The notes below the pieces were generated by a model. It was not told the origin of the DNA. It worked only from the letters and a program-made list of their open reading frames with translations, and did no database searches. A program made the translations under genes and the position numbers. Positions 46,662 to 54,637 of a DNA stretch of 64,000 nucleotides are shown piece by piece. This DNA is from Exiguobacterium oxidotolerans JCM 12280 (GTDB lineage Bacteria > Bacillota > Bacilli > Exiguobacteriales > Exiguobacteriaceae): the NCBI RefSeq assembly GCF_000702625.1, contig NZ_JNIS01000001.1:1963001-2027000 (forward strand). The letters are read 5' to 3'. Position 1 is the first letter of the stretch, and each line of letters begins with the position of its first letter.

Positions 46662-46689
46662 GTGCGGACGCGAGTCCGCACATTTTTTT
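46662..46689 (+). terminator. internal terminator within the paa cluster
   Basis: Perfect stem GTGCGGAC / GTCCGCAC with a four-base GCGA loop and seven T, between the aldehyde dehydrogenase and paaH genes. The downstream gene starts only 24 bp from the stem, so this is an attenuator or partial terminator. Confidence 0.8.
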
Positions 46690-46705
46690 ATAAGGAGGAA
46701 TTCAG

Positions 46706-47575
46706 ATGATTAATCAGATTGTCGTTGTTGGATCAGGTGTCATGGGGCGCGGAATCGCTTACGTCGCAGCCGCAAAAGGGTTCGACGTCACACTCGTCGA
46801 TATCGAAACGGCCTTGCTCACTTCTGCCAAACAGGAGTTGGAGCGGATTGCCGAAAAAGGAATCGTCCGCGGGAAGATGTCGGCGGATGAAGTCGAACAA
46901 CTGTTTTTACACCTTCGTTTTTCAACAGACTTAACAGCGGCCGCAGCAGACGCCGATCTCGTGATTGAAGCTGTTCCGGAACGGCTCGAGATTAAACAGT
47001 CCGTCTTCCGGACGATTGAAGCCGCAGCCCGACCGTCATGTTTCTTTGCGACGAACACGTCAACGATGAGTCCGACGGAAATCGCCTCGTTCACGATGCG
47101 ACCGGACCGTGTCATGGCGATGCATTTCTTTAATCCGGTTCATCTGATGCCGCTCGTCGAACTCGTCCGTGGACTTGAGACGTCGGATGAGACAGTGACG
47201 GCACTGACGGACGTCGCCGAACGGATGGGGAAAGAAACGGTCGTCATTCAGGAGTTCCCGGGGTTCGTCACGTCACGGATCAGTGCCCTCGTTGGTAACG
47301 AAGCCTTCTACATGTTGCAAGAAGGACTTGGAACGCCGGAAGAAATCGATAAGGCGATCAAGCTTGGGTTGAATTATCCGATGGGACCGTTCGAACTGGG
47401 AGACTTAGTCGGGCTCGATACGCGCCTGCATAATTTACGTTACTTACATGAGAAGCTCGGAGAAAAATACCGTCCGGCTCCATTGCTCGAACAATACGTC
47501 AAAGCGGGACGGCTCGGTCGTAAGACGGGACGCGGAGTATATGACTATGCGAAAAGCGGGGTGAAGGCACCATGA
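46706..47575 (+). CDS. paaH: 3-hydroxyacyl-CoA dehydrogenase
   Basis: 289-residue NAD-dependent dehydrogenase oxidising 3-hydroxyadipyl-CoA in the paa pathway. The Rossmann motif VVGSGVMGRGIAYVAA, catalytic His in MAMHFFNPVHLMPLVELVRG and the C-terminal domain GPFELGDLVGLDTRL are present. AAGGAGG lies before ATG 46706. It directly overlaps the thiolase gene (ATGA). Confidence 0.92.
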   Translation: MINQIVVVGSGVMGRGIAYVAAAKGFDVTLVDIETALLTSAKQELERIAEKGIVRGKMSADEVEQLFLHLRFSTDLTAAAADADLVIEAVPERLEIKQSVFRTIEAAARPSCFFATNTSTMSPTEIASFTMRPDRVMAMHFFNPVHLMPLVELVRGLETSDETVTALTDVAERMGKETVVIQEFPGFVTSRISALVGNEAFYMLQEGLGTPEEIDKAIKLGLNYPMGPFELGDLVGLDTRLHNLRYLHEKLGEKYRPAPLLEQYVKAGRLGRKTGRGVYDYAKSGVKAP

Positions 47576-48780
47576 GGCGTGTCGCAATCATCGACGCCGT
47601 CCGGACACCGATCGGACGGTACAATGGGGCGTTAAAAGACGTCCGGCCGGATGACTTAGGAGCGGTCGTGATTGAAGCCTTACTCGCCCGCAACACGCGT
47701 GTTGCCCCTGAAACGATTGAAGAGGTCATCTTCGGCAACGCAAACCAAGCGGGCGAAGACAATCGAAATGTTGCCCGGATGTCGGGTTTACTTGCCGGTT
47801 TACCGGTCAGTGTCGCCGGAACGACGATGAATCGGTTATGTGGTTCCGGATTGGATGCTGTCATCGCAGCCGCGCGGGCAATTGCCTTAGGCGAAGGAGA
47901 TGTCTATATCGCCGGCGGGACAGAAAGTATGACCCGTGCGCCATTTGTGATGGGGAAACCAGATACGGCGTTCCCACGTGGCAATCAAACATTATACGAT
48001 ACGACAATCGGCTGGCGGTTCGTCAATGAACGGCTGGCCGAACAATACGGAACCGACTCGATGCCGGAAACGGCGGAGAATGTCGCGTCGCGTTATGGAA
48101 TCAGCCGGGATGCCCAGGACGACTTCGCGTATACAAGCCAGTTGCGGGCAAAACAGGCGATTGACAGTCGGCGTTTTGAGGACGAGATGGTCCCTGTTCG
48201 TTACGCAAACAAACGCGGAGCGATGCTTGAGGTCAGTCAAGATGAACATCCGCGACCAGAGACGACGCGTGAGAAGCTTGGCACATTGCGTCCGTTGTTT
48301 CCAAACGGAACGGTCACGGCGGGGAATGCGTCAGGCGTCAATGATGGTGCATCCGCCTTGTTATTGATGAGTGAAGAACACGCACGCGAACTCGGACTGA
48401 CGCCGCTCGGGTTTTACCGGGCGAGTGCGACGGCAGGTGTCGAACCTGCCATCATGGGCATTGGTCCGATTGACGCAACGAAAAAAGCGTTACGGCGCGC
48501 AGGACTGACGATTGAAGAACTCGACCTGATTGAACTGAATGAAGCGTTTGCCGCACAAAGTTTAGCCTGTATCTATGAACTTGGTCTTGATGCGGAAAAA
48601 GTCAATGTCAATGGAGGGGCGATCGCATTCGGTCATCCACTCGGTGCCAGTGGTGCCCGGATTTTGACGACCTTGTTGCATGAAATGAAGCGGACGAACC
48701 AGACATACGGACTAGCGACGATGTGTGTCGGGGTCGGACAAGGGATCGCCTTGATAGTCGAACGGGAGGGACTGACATGA
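47572..48780 (+). CDS. paaJ: acetyl-CoA acyltransferase (3-oxoadipyl-CoA thiolase)
   Basis: 402-residue thiolase cleaving 3-oxoadipyl-CoA. Active-site Cys in [11 protein letters not shown], His in [17 protein letters not shown] and the second Cys in [15 protein letters not shown] are intact. The loop [17 protein letters not shown] and length fit the PcaF/PaaJ group. Coupled on both sides by ATGA overlaps with paaH and the second crotonase gene. Confidence 0.92.
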   Translation: MRRVAIIDAVRTPIGRYNGALKDVRPDDLGAVVIEALLARNTRVAPETIEEVIFGNANQAGEDNRNVARMSGLLAGLPVSVAGTTMNRLCGSGLDAVIAAARAIALGEGDVYIAGGTESMTRAPFVMGKPDTAFPRGNQTLYDTTIGWRFVNERLAEQYGTDSMPETAENVASRYGISRDAQDDFAYTSQLRAKQAIDSRRFEDEMVPVRYANKRGAMLEVSQDEHPRPETTREKLGTLRPLFPNGTVTAGNASGVNDGASALLLMSEEHARELGLTPLGFYRASATAGVEPAIMGIGPIDATKKALRRAGLTIEELDLIELNEAFAAQSLACIYELGLDAEKVNVNGGAIAFGHPLGASGARILTTLLHEMKRTNQTYGLATMCVGVGQGIALIVEREGLT

Positions 48781-49547
48781 TTCATGTTGAACGCAGTGGA
48801 CAACTCGGACTGATTCGGATTGACCGCCCGGAACGGATGAATTGTTTTGATTATCCGACGCTGGTCGAGCTGCAAGAACTTGTGGATGCCGTCAAAGCAG
48901 ATGAGTCGGTCCGGGTCGTCGTATTTACAGGGACAGGAAAAGCGTTTAGTGCCGGTGCCGACTTAAAGGAGCGGGTGACACTAAATGAAACAGAAGTCCG
49001 GCGCAATGTGCTGGCGATTCGTGAAGTCTTTGCGAGCATTGCGGCGTTGCCCCAACCGACGATTGCAGCGGTTAACGGTCATGCGCTAGGTGGAGGATTT
49101 GAGTGGATGCTTGCCTGCGATTTCCGGATTATCGTCGACGGCGCGTTGGTCGGTCTGACGGAAACGAGTTTCGGGATCATCCCGGGAGCGGGTGGGACGC
49201 AACGTCTGCCGCGTCTGATTGGGGAGACACGAGCGAAAGAATTGATCTTTACGGCGAAAAAAATTGATGCCGCGACGGCAGAACGATATGGTCTTGTCTC
49301 GCAAGTCGTTGCGACACGTGACGAGTTATTACCGGCTTGCTTTGAACTGGCAGCAGCGATGCTCCGCAATGGGCCGATTGCCATTCGTCAGGCGAAACAA
49401 GCGATTGACGGCGGAATGGATGTGTCGCTCGCTGACGGCTTACGACTTGAAACGGAAGCCTATGAGGCAGTCATTCCGACCGAAGACCGGCTTGAAGCAC
49501 TCCGCGCCTTTGCTGAGAAACGAACACCACAGTTTCAAGGGAAATGA
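48777..49547 (+). CDS. enoyl-CoA hydratase/isomerase (second copy)
   Basis: 256-residue crotonase with FTGTGKAFSAGADLKERV, AAVNGHALGGGFEWMLACDFRI and IPGAGGTQRLPRLIG. It is a paralogue of the copy at 44358, giving the operon the two crotonases (PaaF and PaaG roles) needed for the pathway. The role of each cannot be split by sequence reading alone. The start overlaps the thiolase stop. Confidence 0.9.
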   Translation: MIHVERSGQLGLIRIDRPERMNCFDYPTLVELQELVDAVKADESVRVVVFTGTGKAFSAGADLKERVTLNETEVRRNVLAIREVFASIAALPQPTIAAVNGHALGGGFEWMLACDFRIIVDGALVGLTETSFGIIPGAGGTQRLPRLIGETRAKELIFTAKKIDAATAERYGLVSQVVATRDELLPACFELAAAMLRNGPIAIRQAKQAIDGGMDVSLADGLRLETEAYEAVIPTEDRLEALRAFAEKRTPQFQGK

Positions 49548-49623
49548 GGATGGTCGCCACCTGAAATAACACGTATACTAACGGTACACAAAAAAACGTT
49601 ATATCAAAGAGAGAGTGAATGAC

Positions 49624-50511
49624 ATGAGTGCGAATACCCAATCAATGATTTTTACGATTTATGGCGATTATATCCGACACTACGGGAATCAGATTTGGGT
49701 GGGGAGTCTGATTCGGTTGTTGAAGGAGTTCGGACATAACGAACAAGCCGTTCGCGTTGCCGTTTCCCGAATGGTCAAACAAGGATGGTTGATTTCAGAA
49801 AAACAAGGAACAAAAAGTTTTTATTCACTGACGGACCGTGGGGTCGAACGGATGGAAGAGGCGGCGCGGCGGATTTATAAGTCGACACCACACGTCTGGG
49901 ATGGCAAATGGCGGACGTTGATGTATACGATTCCCGAGGAAAAACGTCAGATTCGGGATGAACTGCGGAAAGAACTGACGTGGAGTGGTTTTGGTAACTT
50001 ATCGAACGGGGTCTGGATTTCTCCAAACCCGCTCGAAAAAGAGGCGACCCGTCTGATCGAGGCGTATCAGATTACCGAATACGTCGATTTTTTCGTCGGC
50101 GAATACCACGGACCGCAACAAGATCAATCGCTCGTCGAACGTGCTTTTCCGCTCGACGAGTTACAAGCGCGGTACGAAGCCTTCATCGTCGAGTACAGTC
50201 GGCGCTACATCGTTCACCAAAGTCAAATCCAACTCGGAGAAATGGATGAGGAACAGTGTTTTGTCGAGCGGACGAAGCTCGTCCATGAGTACCGGAAGTT
50301 TTTGTTTACGGATCCCGGCCTGCCGCAAGAATTACTTCCGGATGCCTGGAACGGTCATCATGCGGCTGTATTATTCGAACAATACTACCGTCTACTTGCG
50401 GCACCAGCCAGCCGATTTTTTGAGTCAATCTTCAAAGAGACACACGACGTGACACAAAAAAGTTCCGACTACGATGCGTCGGAACATCCGTTGTTTGCGG
50501 AGCGGTCGTAA
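49624..50511 (+). CDS. paaX: PaaX family phenylacetate-responsive repressor
   Basis: 295-residue regulator. An N-terminal winged helix (HNEQAVRVAVSRMVKQGWLISEKQ) is followed by the PaaX middle and C-terminal domains (WRTLMYTIPEEKRQIRDELRKEL, LSNGVWISPNPLEKE). PaaX proteins repress paa operons and respond to phenylacetyl-CoA. It follows the last enzyme gene by 76 bp and may have its own promoter. GTG 49615 is also open, but AAAGAGAGAGTG favours ATG 49624. Confidence 0.92.
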   Translation: MSANTQSMIFTIYGDYIRHYGNQIWVGSLIRLLKEFGHNEQAVRVAVSRMVKQGWLISEKQGTKSFYSLTDRGVERMEEAARRIYKSTPHVWDGKWRTLMYTIPEEKRQIRDELRKELTWSGFGNLSNGVWISPNPLEKEATRLIEAYQITEYVDFFVGEYHGPQQDQSLVERAFPLDELQARYEAFIVEYSRRYIVHQSQIQLGEMDEEQCFVERTKLVHEYRKFLFTDPGLPQELLPDAWNGHHAAVLFEQYYRLLAAPASRFFESIFKETHDVTQKSSDYDASEHPLFAERS

Positions 50512-50534
50512 GCGCAAGTCTTCTTGCGCTTTTC
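50511..50534 (+). terminator. terminator of paaX
   Basis: Stem AGCGCAAG / CTTGCGCT with a TCTT loop and a short T-run, overlapping the stop codon. A second hairpin GTGAACT / AGTTCAC followed by TTTT lies at 50568-50598. Confidence 0.75.
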
Positions 50535-50614
50535 CGCAGCGTCGATTGAGAAATGCATCTTTTACAGGTGAACTCTGGTCTTCTGGAAGTTCACTTTTCG
50601 CATGTGGAAAACAG

Positions 50615-51130
50615 TTATTGTCCGAGCTGTTCCCGGAAGGCATAGCCTTTATCGACATACGAGTCAATCGATTCCTGAATCATCTCGAGATCGGCCGGTG
50701 TCAGTTGACGGACGACTTTTCCGGGTGACCCGACAATCAAAGAGCGGGGTGGGAACTTCTTGCCCGGGGGAATCAACGTATTGGCACCGATGATAGATTC
50801 TTCACCGATTTCGGCGTGATCAAGGACCGTCGCCCCCATGCCGACGATCGATCTGCGGCCGATGCGACAGCCGTGGAGAATGGCATTATGTCCGACCGTC
50901 ACTTCATCTTCGACGATGACCGGTGCCCCTTCGTATAAATGGATCGTCGCGTTGTCCTGGATGCTGCAACGCTTCCCGATTGTAATCGGTCCTTCATCCC
51001 CGCGTAATACGGCATTGAACCAAACCGTTGACTCTTCACCGATCGTTACGTCACCGATTAAGAATGCTCCCGGCGCCACGAAGACGGTCTCCGCAAGTCT
51101 AGGTGTCGTATCACGATATGGAATATTCAT
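50615..51130 (-). CDS. paaY: PaaY-like hexapeptide-repeat thioesterase/gamma-carbonic anhydrase family protein
   Basis: 171-residue left-handed beta-helix protein with hexapeptide repeats (IGDVTIGEESTVWFNAVLRG, VGHNAILHGCRIG). The metal-binding His residues of the gamma-carbonic anhydrase fold (NATIHL, VGHN, LHG) are present. In paa clusters PaaY is a thioesterase that rescues CoA from inhibitory ring-hydroxylated intermediates. The frame reaches 51253, but AAGAGGGG and the family start MNIPYRD support ATG 51128-51130. It is divergent from the next gene and convergent with paaX. Confidence 0.87.
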   Translation of the reverse strand: MNIPYRDTTPRLAETVFVAPGAFLIGDVTIGEESTVWFNAVLRGDEGPITIGKRCSIQDNATIHLYEGAPVIVEDEVTVGHNAILHGCRIGRRSIVGMGATVLDHAEIGEESIIGANTLIPPGKKFPPRSLIVGSPGKVVRQLTPADLEMIQESIDSYVDKGYAFREQLGQ

Positions 51131-51213
51131 AAAAACCCCTCTTTTCCGATTAATGAATTTCAATTCAGTCTTACTTAGTATATCATTCTTAAACAGCAGA
51201 TTGGAGGAAGACG

Positions 51214-52152
51214 ATGTCCCGATTATGTGAGTTACTGCAAATCCGCGTTCCAATCATCCAAGGCGGAATGGGAAATGTCAGTCATGCCGCCTTAACGGCA
51301 GCTGTCTCGAATGCCGGTGGTTTAGGAACAATCGGTTGTGGCACACGTTCGCCGGAAGAAATGCGCCGTTTGATTGAGCAGACCCGTCAATTAACAACGC
51401 ATCCGATTGCCTTGAACATTGCGATTGGTGTCTCGCCGCATACGGAAGCCCTGATTGAATTAGCGATAGCAGAACAGATTCCGGTCGTGTCCTTATCAGC
51501 CGGAAATCCAGCACCTTACATGAAACAGTTACGGTCCGCCGGTATTACGACGATGGCGGTCGTCGCGTCGGTCAAACATGCGCTGAAGGCAGAAGCAGCG
51601 GGGGTCGACCTGCTTGTCGCAGAAGGGGTGGAAGCGGCGGGGATTAATTCACCGCTTGAGCTGACGACGCTGACACTGGTTCCGCAAATCGTCGATCACG
51701 TCAGACTCCCTGTCGTCGCGGCCGGTGGAATTGGAGACGGTCGTGGTCTTGCAGCCGCCTGGATGCTTGGTGCAGTAGGTGTTCAACTCGGTACGCGGCT
51801 GATTGCGACGCAAGAAGCAGCCGTTCATCCGAACTACAAGAACCATCTCGTAGGAGCAACGGATCTTGAGACACGAATCATCGGTCGTTCCGTCGGTCGT
51901 GTCCGGCGTGTCTTAAGCGGACCGTATGTTGCGACACTCGAAGATGTTTCGTCGCTTGACGATTTTAACGCGAAGACGACAGAATCCTATCATGTGACGG
52001 GGGCGGTCGATGGTGACGAGGTCAACGGGTATGTCAATGCCGGTCTCGTGTCCGGTCTGGTTGCAGATATTCCGACCGTTTCCGAATTATTCGAACGGAT
52101 GCAGCGGGAGGCATTTGAGCAAATTGAACGGGTGTGGGCGGATTATATGTAA
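51214..52152 (+). CDS. nitronate monooxygenase / FabK-like FMN enzyme
   Basis: 312-residue FMN TIM-barrel enzyme of the 2-nitropropane dioxygenase family. Family segments are PIIQGGMGNVSHAALTAAVSNAGGLGTIG, the FMN-phosphate loop VVAAGGIGDGRGLAAAWMLGAVGVQLGTR and GVEAAG. In the fatty-acid branch (FabK) these proteins reduce enoyl-ACP; in the nitronate branch they detoxify propionate 3-nitronate. Sequence reading does not separate them. GGAGGAAG precedes ATG 51214. It ends the paa-linked region, and its promoter is shared with paaY in the opposite direction. Confidence 0.83.
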   Translation: MSRLCELLQIRVPIIQGGMGNVSHAALTAAVSNAGGLGTIGCGTRSPEEMRRLIEQTRQLTTHPIALNIAIGVSPHTEALIELAIAEQIPVVSLSAGNPAPYMKQLRSAGITTMAVVASVKHALKAEAAGVDLLVAEGVEAAGINSPLELTTLTLVPQIVDHVRLPVVAAGGIGDGRGLAAAWMLGAVGVQLGTRLIATQEAAVHPNYKNHLVGATDLETRIIGRSVGRVRRVLSGPYVATLEDVSSLDDFNAKTTESYHVTGAVDGDEVNGYVNAGLVSGLVADIPTVSELFERMQREAFEQIERVWADYM

Positions 52153-52160
52153 TGGATCAG

Positions 52161-52200
52161 TAAGGCGGATTGTTCCTGGGAAGACGGGCAATCCGTCTTT
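52161..52200 (+). terminator. terminator-like hairpin after the nitronate monooxygenase gene
   Basis: AAGGCGGATTG can pair with CAATCCGTCTT, or the inner AAGACGG with CCGTCTT. The last 21 bases (52180-52200) recur exactly at 52477-52497, beyond the repeat element, where a full T-run follows. Confidence 0.7.
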
Positions 52201-52204
52201 GGAC

Positions 52205-52472
52205 TGTAGACAATGTGCAATCGGAGACTAAGCGTCATGTTTCGTTGCTTTCCTCGGGCGAGGCGCAAGCCATTGCTCCTTTGTCCTCACGGTCAACGAG
52301 CAGGGTCTTGCCTGCCTCTGAACGTGCGTTAAAAACGCACGTTTTCCCGTAGGAGTCAACGAAACATGACGCTTTTTAGGTACTACCGCTTTGAAGACGA
52401 GGCGAGATGGGGAAGCACGAACGGATTGCATCTCGATATCGCATGTTTACGTTTCTTAATCGTTTGTCTACA
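52205..52472 (+). repeat. structured intergenic repeat element, copy 2
   Basis: 268-bp noncoding element with terminal inverted repeats TGTAGACAA (52205-52213) and TTGTCTACA (52464-52472). The long-range stem AAGCGTCATGTTTCGTTG (52230-52247) pairs perfectly with 52357-52374. The core has TTTCCTCGGGCGAGGC and CAACGAGCAGGGTCTTGCC. The internal hairpin is CGTGCGTT / AACGCACG. The 3' module is shorter than in the other copies: about 60 bases present in copy 1 are lost at a CCGC repeat. Each end is four bases from one copy of a 21-bp direct repeat. Confidence 0.88.
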
Positions 52473-52476
52473 CGCT

Positions 52477-52502
52477 GAAGACGGGCAATCCGTCTTTTTT
52501 TA
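52477..52502 (+). terminator. second copy of the terminator hairpin, with full T-run
   Basis: AAGACGG / CCGTCTT around GCAAT followed by seven T. Identical over 21 bases to 52180-52200. This looks like the original terminator, split or duplicated by arrival of the repeat element. Confidence 0.75.
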
Positions 52503-52594
52503 TACAATTTTTTAAAACGGGACATTTGTCCTTTTCAGACGAGGTGCAAATAGTGTCTACTCATAACAGAAGAAACAAAAGGAGGTGCCTTAAA

Positions 52595-53023
52595 GTGCAG
52601 GGAGTTATATTCGCATTAATGAGTGGACTGTTCATTGCGTTGCAGGGAATTTTTAATGCCCGTTTAGGAGATGCCATTGGCCCATGGTTTTCCGTGACAA
52701 TCGTTCATTTCGTCGGATTGATGGGGTGTTTAGCGATTTATAGTGTGGTCCGCGACCGGAAAATCGGCGGCTTTCGGCAGCTTCCGCTCATCTACGCCAG
52801 TGGCGGATTGCTTGGCGTACTCGTCGTCGTGACCGAACTGACGTCGATTCAGTTACTCGGCATGACGTGGGCGATGTGTTTGTTGCTCGTCGCACAAATT
52901 TTATGTGCATTCGTGATTGATTTGAACGGCTGGTTTGGTGTCATCAAAAAAAGGAGTAACCGGGGACAGTGGATCGGGATCAGTTTGATGCTTGCCGGAG
53001 TTGCGATTTTTTCACTGTCCTAA
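52595..53023 (+). CDS. YdcZ-type (DUF606) DMT family membrane protein, first copy
   Basis: 142-residue half-size transporter of the drug/metabolite superfamily with about five helices. It opens with GVIFALMSGLFIALQGIFNARLGDAIG, the typical YdcZ segment, and carries FVIDLNGWFGV near the end, matched by LCVDLFGWFGL in the paralogue at 53725. GGAGGTG lies before GTG 52595; an in-frame upstream extension has no signal. The Crp-type gene starts 11 bp after the stop. Half-size DMT proteins usually act as dimers. Confidence 0.85.
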   Translation: MQGVIFALMSGLFIALQGIFNARLGDAIGPWFSVTIVHFVGLMGCLAIYSVVRDRKIGGFRQLPLIYASGGLLGVLVVVTELTSIQLLGMTWAMCLLLVAQILCAFVIDLNGWFGVIKKRSNRGQWIGISLMLAGVAIFSLS

Positions 53024-53034
53024 AGGGAGGATCT

Positions 53035-53712
53035 ATGCAGACGATTGAGACCTATTTAAAACAGTACGACTTAGTGGATATTTTTACGGAGACCAGTAAA
53101 GGCTATTTACGCATCGAAACGTTTTCGGAAGGGGACCTGTTATGTGTGACGGGTGAACCGATTGACCGGATGTATTTCATCGTCGAAGGAAAAATTAAAA
53201 TCTCTGCAGCATCGGCTGAAGGGAAACAACGGATTTTACGCTTCAAAAAGGCGATGACGGTGATTGGGGACGCGGAATATATCAACGAACGGGAAGTCTT
53301 GAATACCATCGAGGTGATTACGGACGTCGTGGCACTCAGCATTCCGTATGCGATCTTACGTGAGCACAATACGACGAACACCTTTTTACAATTTTTACTG
53401 CGGGTCATTACGACCAAATGGTACGCGGACTCGAAGTCAGCATCGTTCCACGTCCTCTACTCGGTCGAAGAACGGTTTGCCGGGTATTTGTTATCGATTA
53501 CCTCGGACGTTTCCGACAGCCTGTTTTATCAAGAGATGCGAACGTCGAATCTCCACGACGTCGCCGATTGGCTCGGGACGAGTTACCGTCATTTAAACCG
53601 CATCATCTCAACGCTTTGTGAGGAAGGAATCTTAGCGAGACGACGCGGGAAAATCATTATTTTAGATGTAGAGCGGATTAAAGAAAAAGCGAACGGAAAT
53701 AGTTACGAATGA
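53035..53712 (+). CDS. Crp/Fnr family transcriptional regulator
   Basis: 225-residue regulator with an N-terminal cyclic-nucleotide-binding-like beta barrel (TFSEGDLLCVTGEPIDRMYFIVEGKIKI) and a C-terminal winged helix (LHDVADWLGTSYRHLNRIISTLCEEG). No Cys cluster for an iron-sulfur sensor is present, so it is not an Fnr oxygen sensor of the usual kind. It resembles YeiL-type proteins in general plan. It lies between two YdcZ-type transporter genes with gaps of 11 and 12 bp, so it probably controls its own operon. Confidence 0.87.
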   Translation: MQTIETYLKQYDLVDIFTETSKGYLRIETFSEGDLLCVTGEPIDRMYFIVEGKIKISAASAEGKQRILRFKKAMTVIGDAEYINEREVLNTIEVITDVVALSIPYAILREHNTTNTFLQFLLRVITTKWYADSKSASFHVLYSVEERFAGYLLSITSDVSDSLFYQEMRTSNLHDVADWLGTSYRHLNRIISTLCEEGILARRRGKIIILDVERIKEKANGNSYE

Positions 53713-53724
53713 GGAGGGGCTAGC

Positions 53725-54204
53725 TTGGGATTAGGTATGTTTTGTGCGATTACGGCAGGAATGATGATTAGTTTACAGACGGTATTGAATGCCCGGATGA
53801 GTCATGCGTTCGGGGCATGGGCGACGACGACCCTCGTCTTTTTTGTCGGGTTTGTTGGTTCACTGCTTGCGCTACTCGTATTTCGGGGTGGTACATTATC
53901 GAACATTCAAACGGTCGAACCGCTATATTTATTTGGTGGTCTGGTCGGTGTCGGTGTCGTATTTTGTGTGATGCGTGGGATTCAGCTGCTCGGTCCATCG
54001 ATTGCGATTTCGGTCGTCTTGATTTCGCAACTGAGTTTTGCATTATGTGTCGACTTGTTCGGTTGGTTCGGTTTACCGAAACTTGAACTTTCGCTCGGAC
54101 AAGTCGCTGGATTGATTGTGATGTTAGCCGGTATCTTTGTGTTGAAACGATATCAAGTCGTAGAAATCGAAGCTTCGGATGAGTTGTCGGAAAAGGTATC
54201 GTAA
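53725..54204 (+). CDS. YdcZ-type (DUF606) DMT family membrane protein, second copy
   Basis: 159-residue paralogue of the protein at 52595 with the same plan: GMFCAITAGMMISLQTVLNARMSHAFGAW at the start and CVDLFGWFGL near the end, plus a longer acidic C-terminus. GAGGAGGGG precedes TTG 53725, the apparent start. The two YdcZ halves flanking a Crp regulator suggest a heterodimeric transporter under autoregulation (inference). The substrate is unknown. Confidence 0.85.
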   Translation: MGLGMFCAITAGMMISLQTVLNARMSHAFGAWATTTLVFFVGFVGSLLALLVFRGGTLSNIQTVEPLYLFGGLVGVGVVFCVMRGIQLLGPSIAISVVLISQLSFALCVDLFGWFGLPKLELSLGQVAGLIVMLAGIFVLKRYQVVEIEASDELSEKVS

Positions 54205-54273
54205 TTCTTACGGTTAGCTCTGGCAACATCAAGTCGATTTTTCAGCGCGAAGACGAATTAGTAGTTGTGAAAT

Positions 54274-54634
54274 GAAAGCTTCTCCCTTTTTCGTTGCTTT
54301 CCTCGGGCGAGGCGCAAGCCGTTGCTCCTTGATCCTCACGGACAACGAGCAGGGTCTTGCCAGCCTCTTGGCAGCGCGTGTTCACGCGCTTTTTCCCGCA
54401 GGAGTCAACGAAAAACGAAGCTTTCAGGGTATACCGCAGAGAAAAATCATAGAGTAGCTTTAGAGCGCAATCCGTCTCGAATCGCTTTTAAAGCGAAAAG
54501 CAATCGGTCGCGACCCTGCAGCTTTGCTGTAGCGGCGCGGAAGATTGCCGCTTTGAAGACGAGGCGAGACAGGGAAGCGTGAACTGATTGTCTTTCGTTA
54601 TAGCATATGTACTCTTCATAAGCGTTTATTTGCA
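54274..54634 (+). repeat. structured intergenic repeat element, copy 3
   Basis: Element of about 360 bp, same orientation as copy 2. Arms are GAAAGCTTC (54274-54282) with GAAGCTTTC (54417-54425), and TTTTTCGTTG (54287-54296) with CAACGAAAAA (54406-54415). The internal hairpin is AGCGCGTG / CACGCGCT, different in sequence from copies 1 and 2 but still fully paired. The 3' module carries GCGCAATCCGTCTCGAATCG, an extra segment of about 45 bp with its own small hairpins, and CCGCTTTGAAGACGAGGCGAG. The 3' end abuts the msrA terminator. Confidence 0.87.
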
Positions 54635-54637
54635 ACC

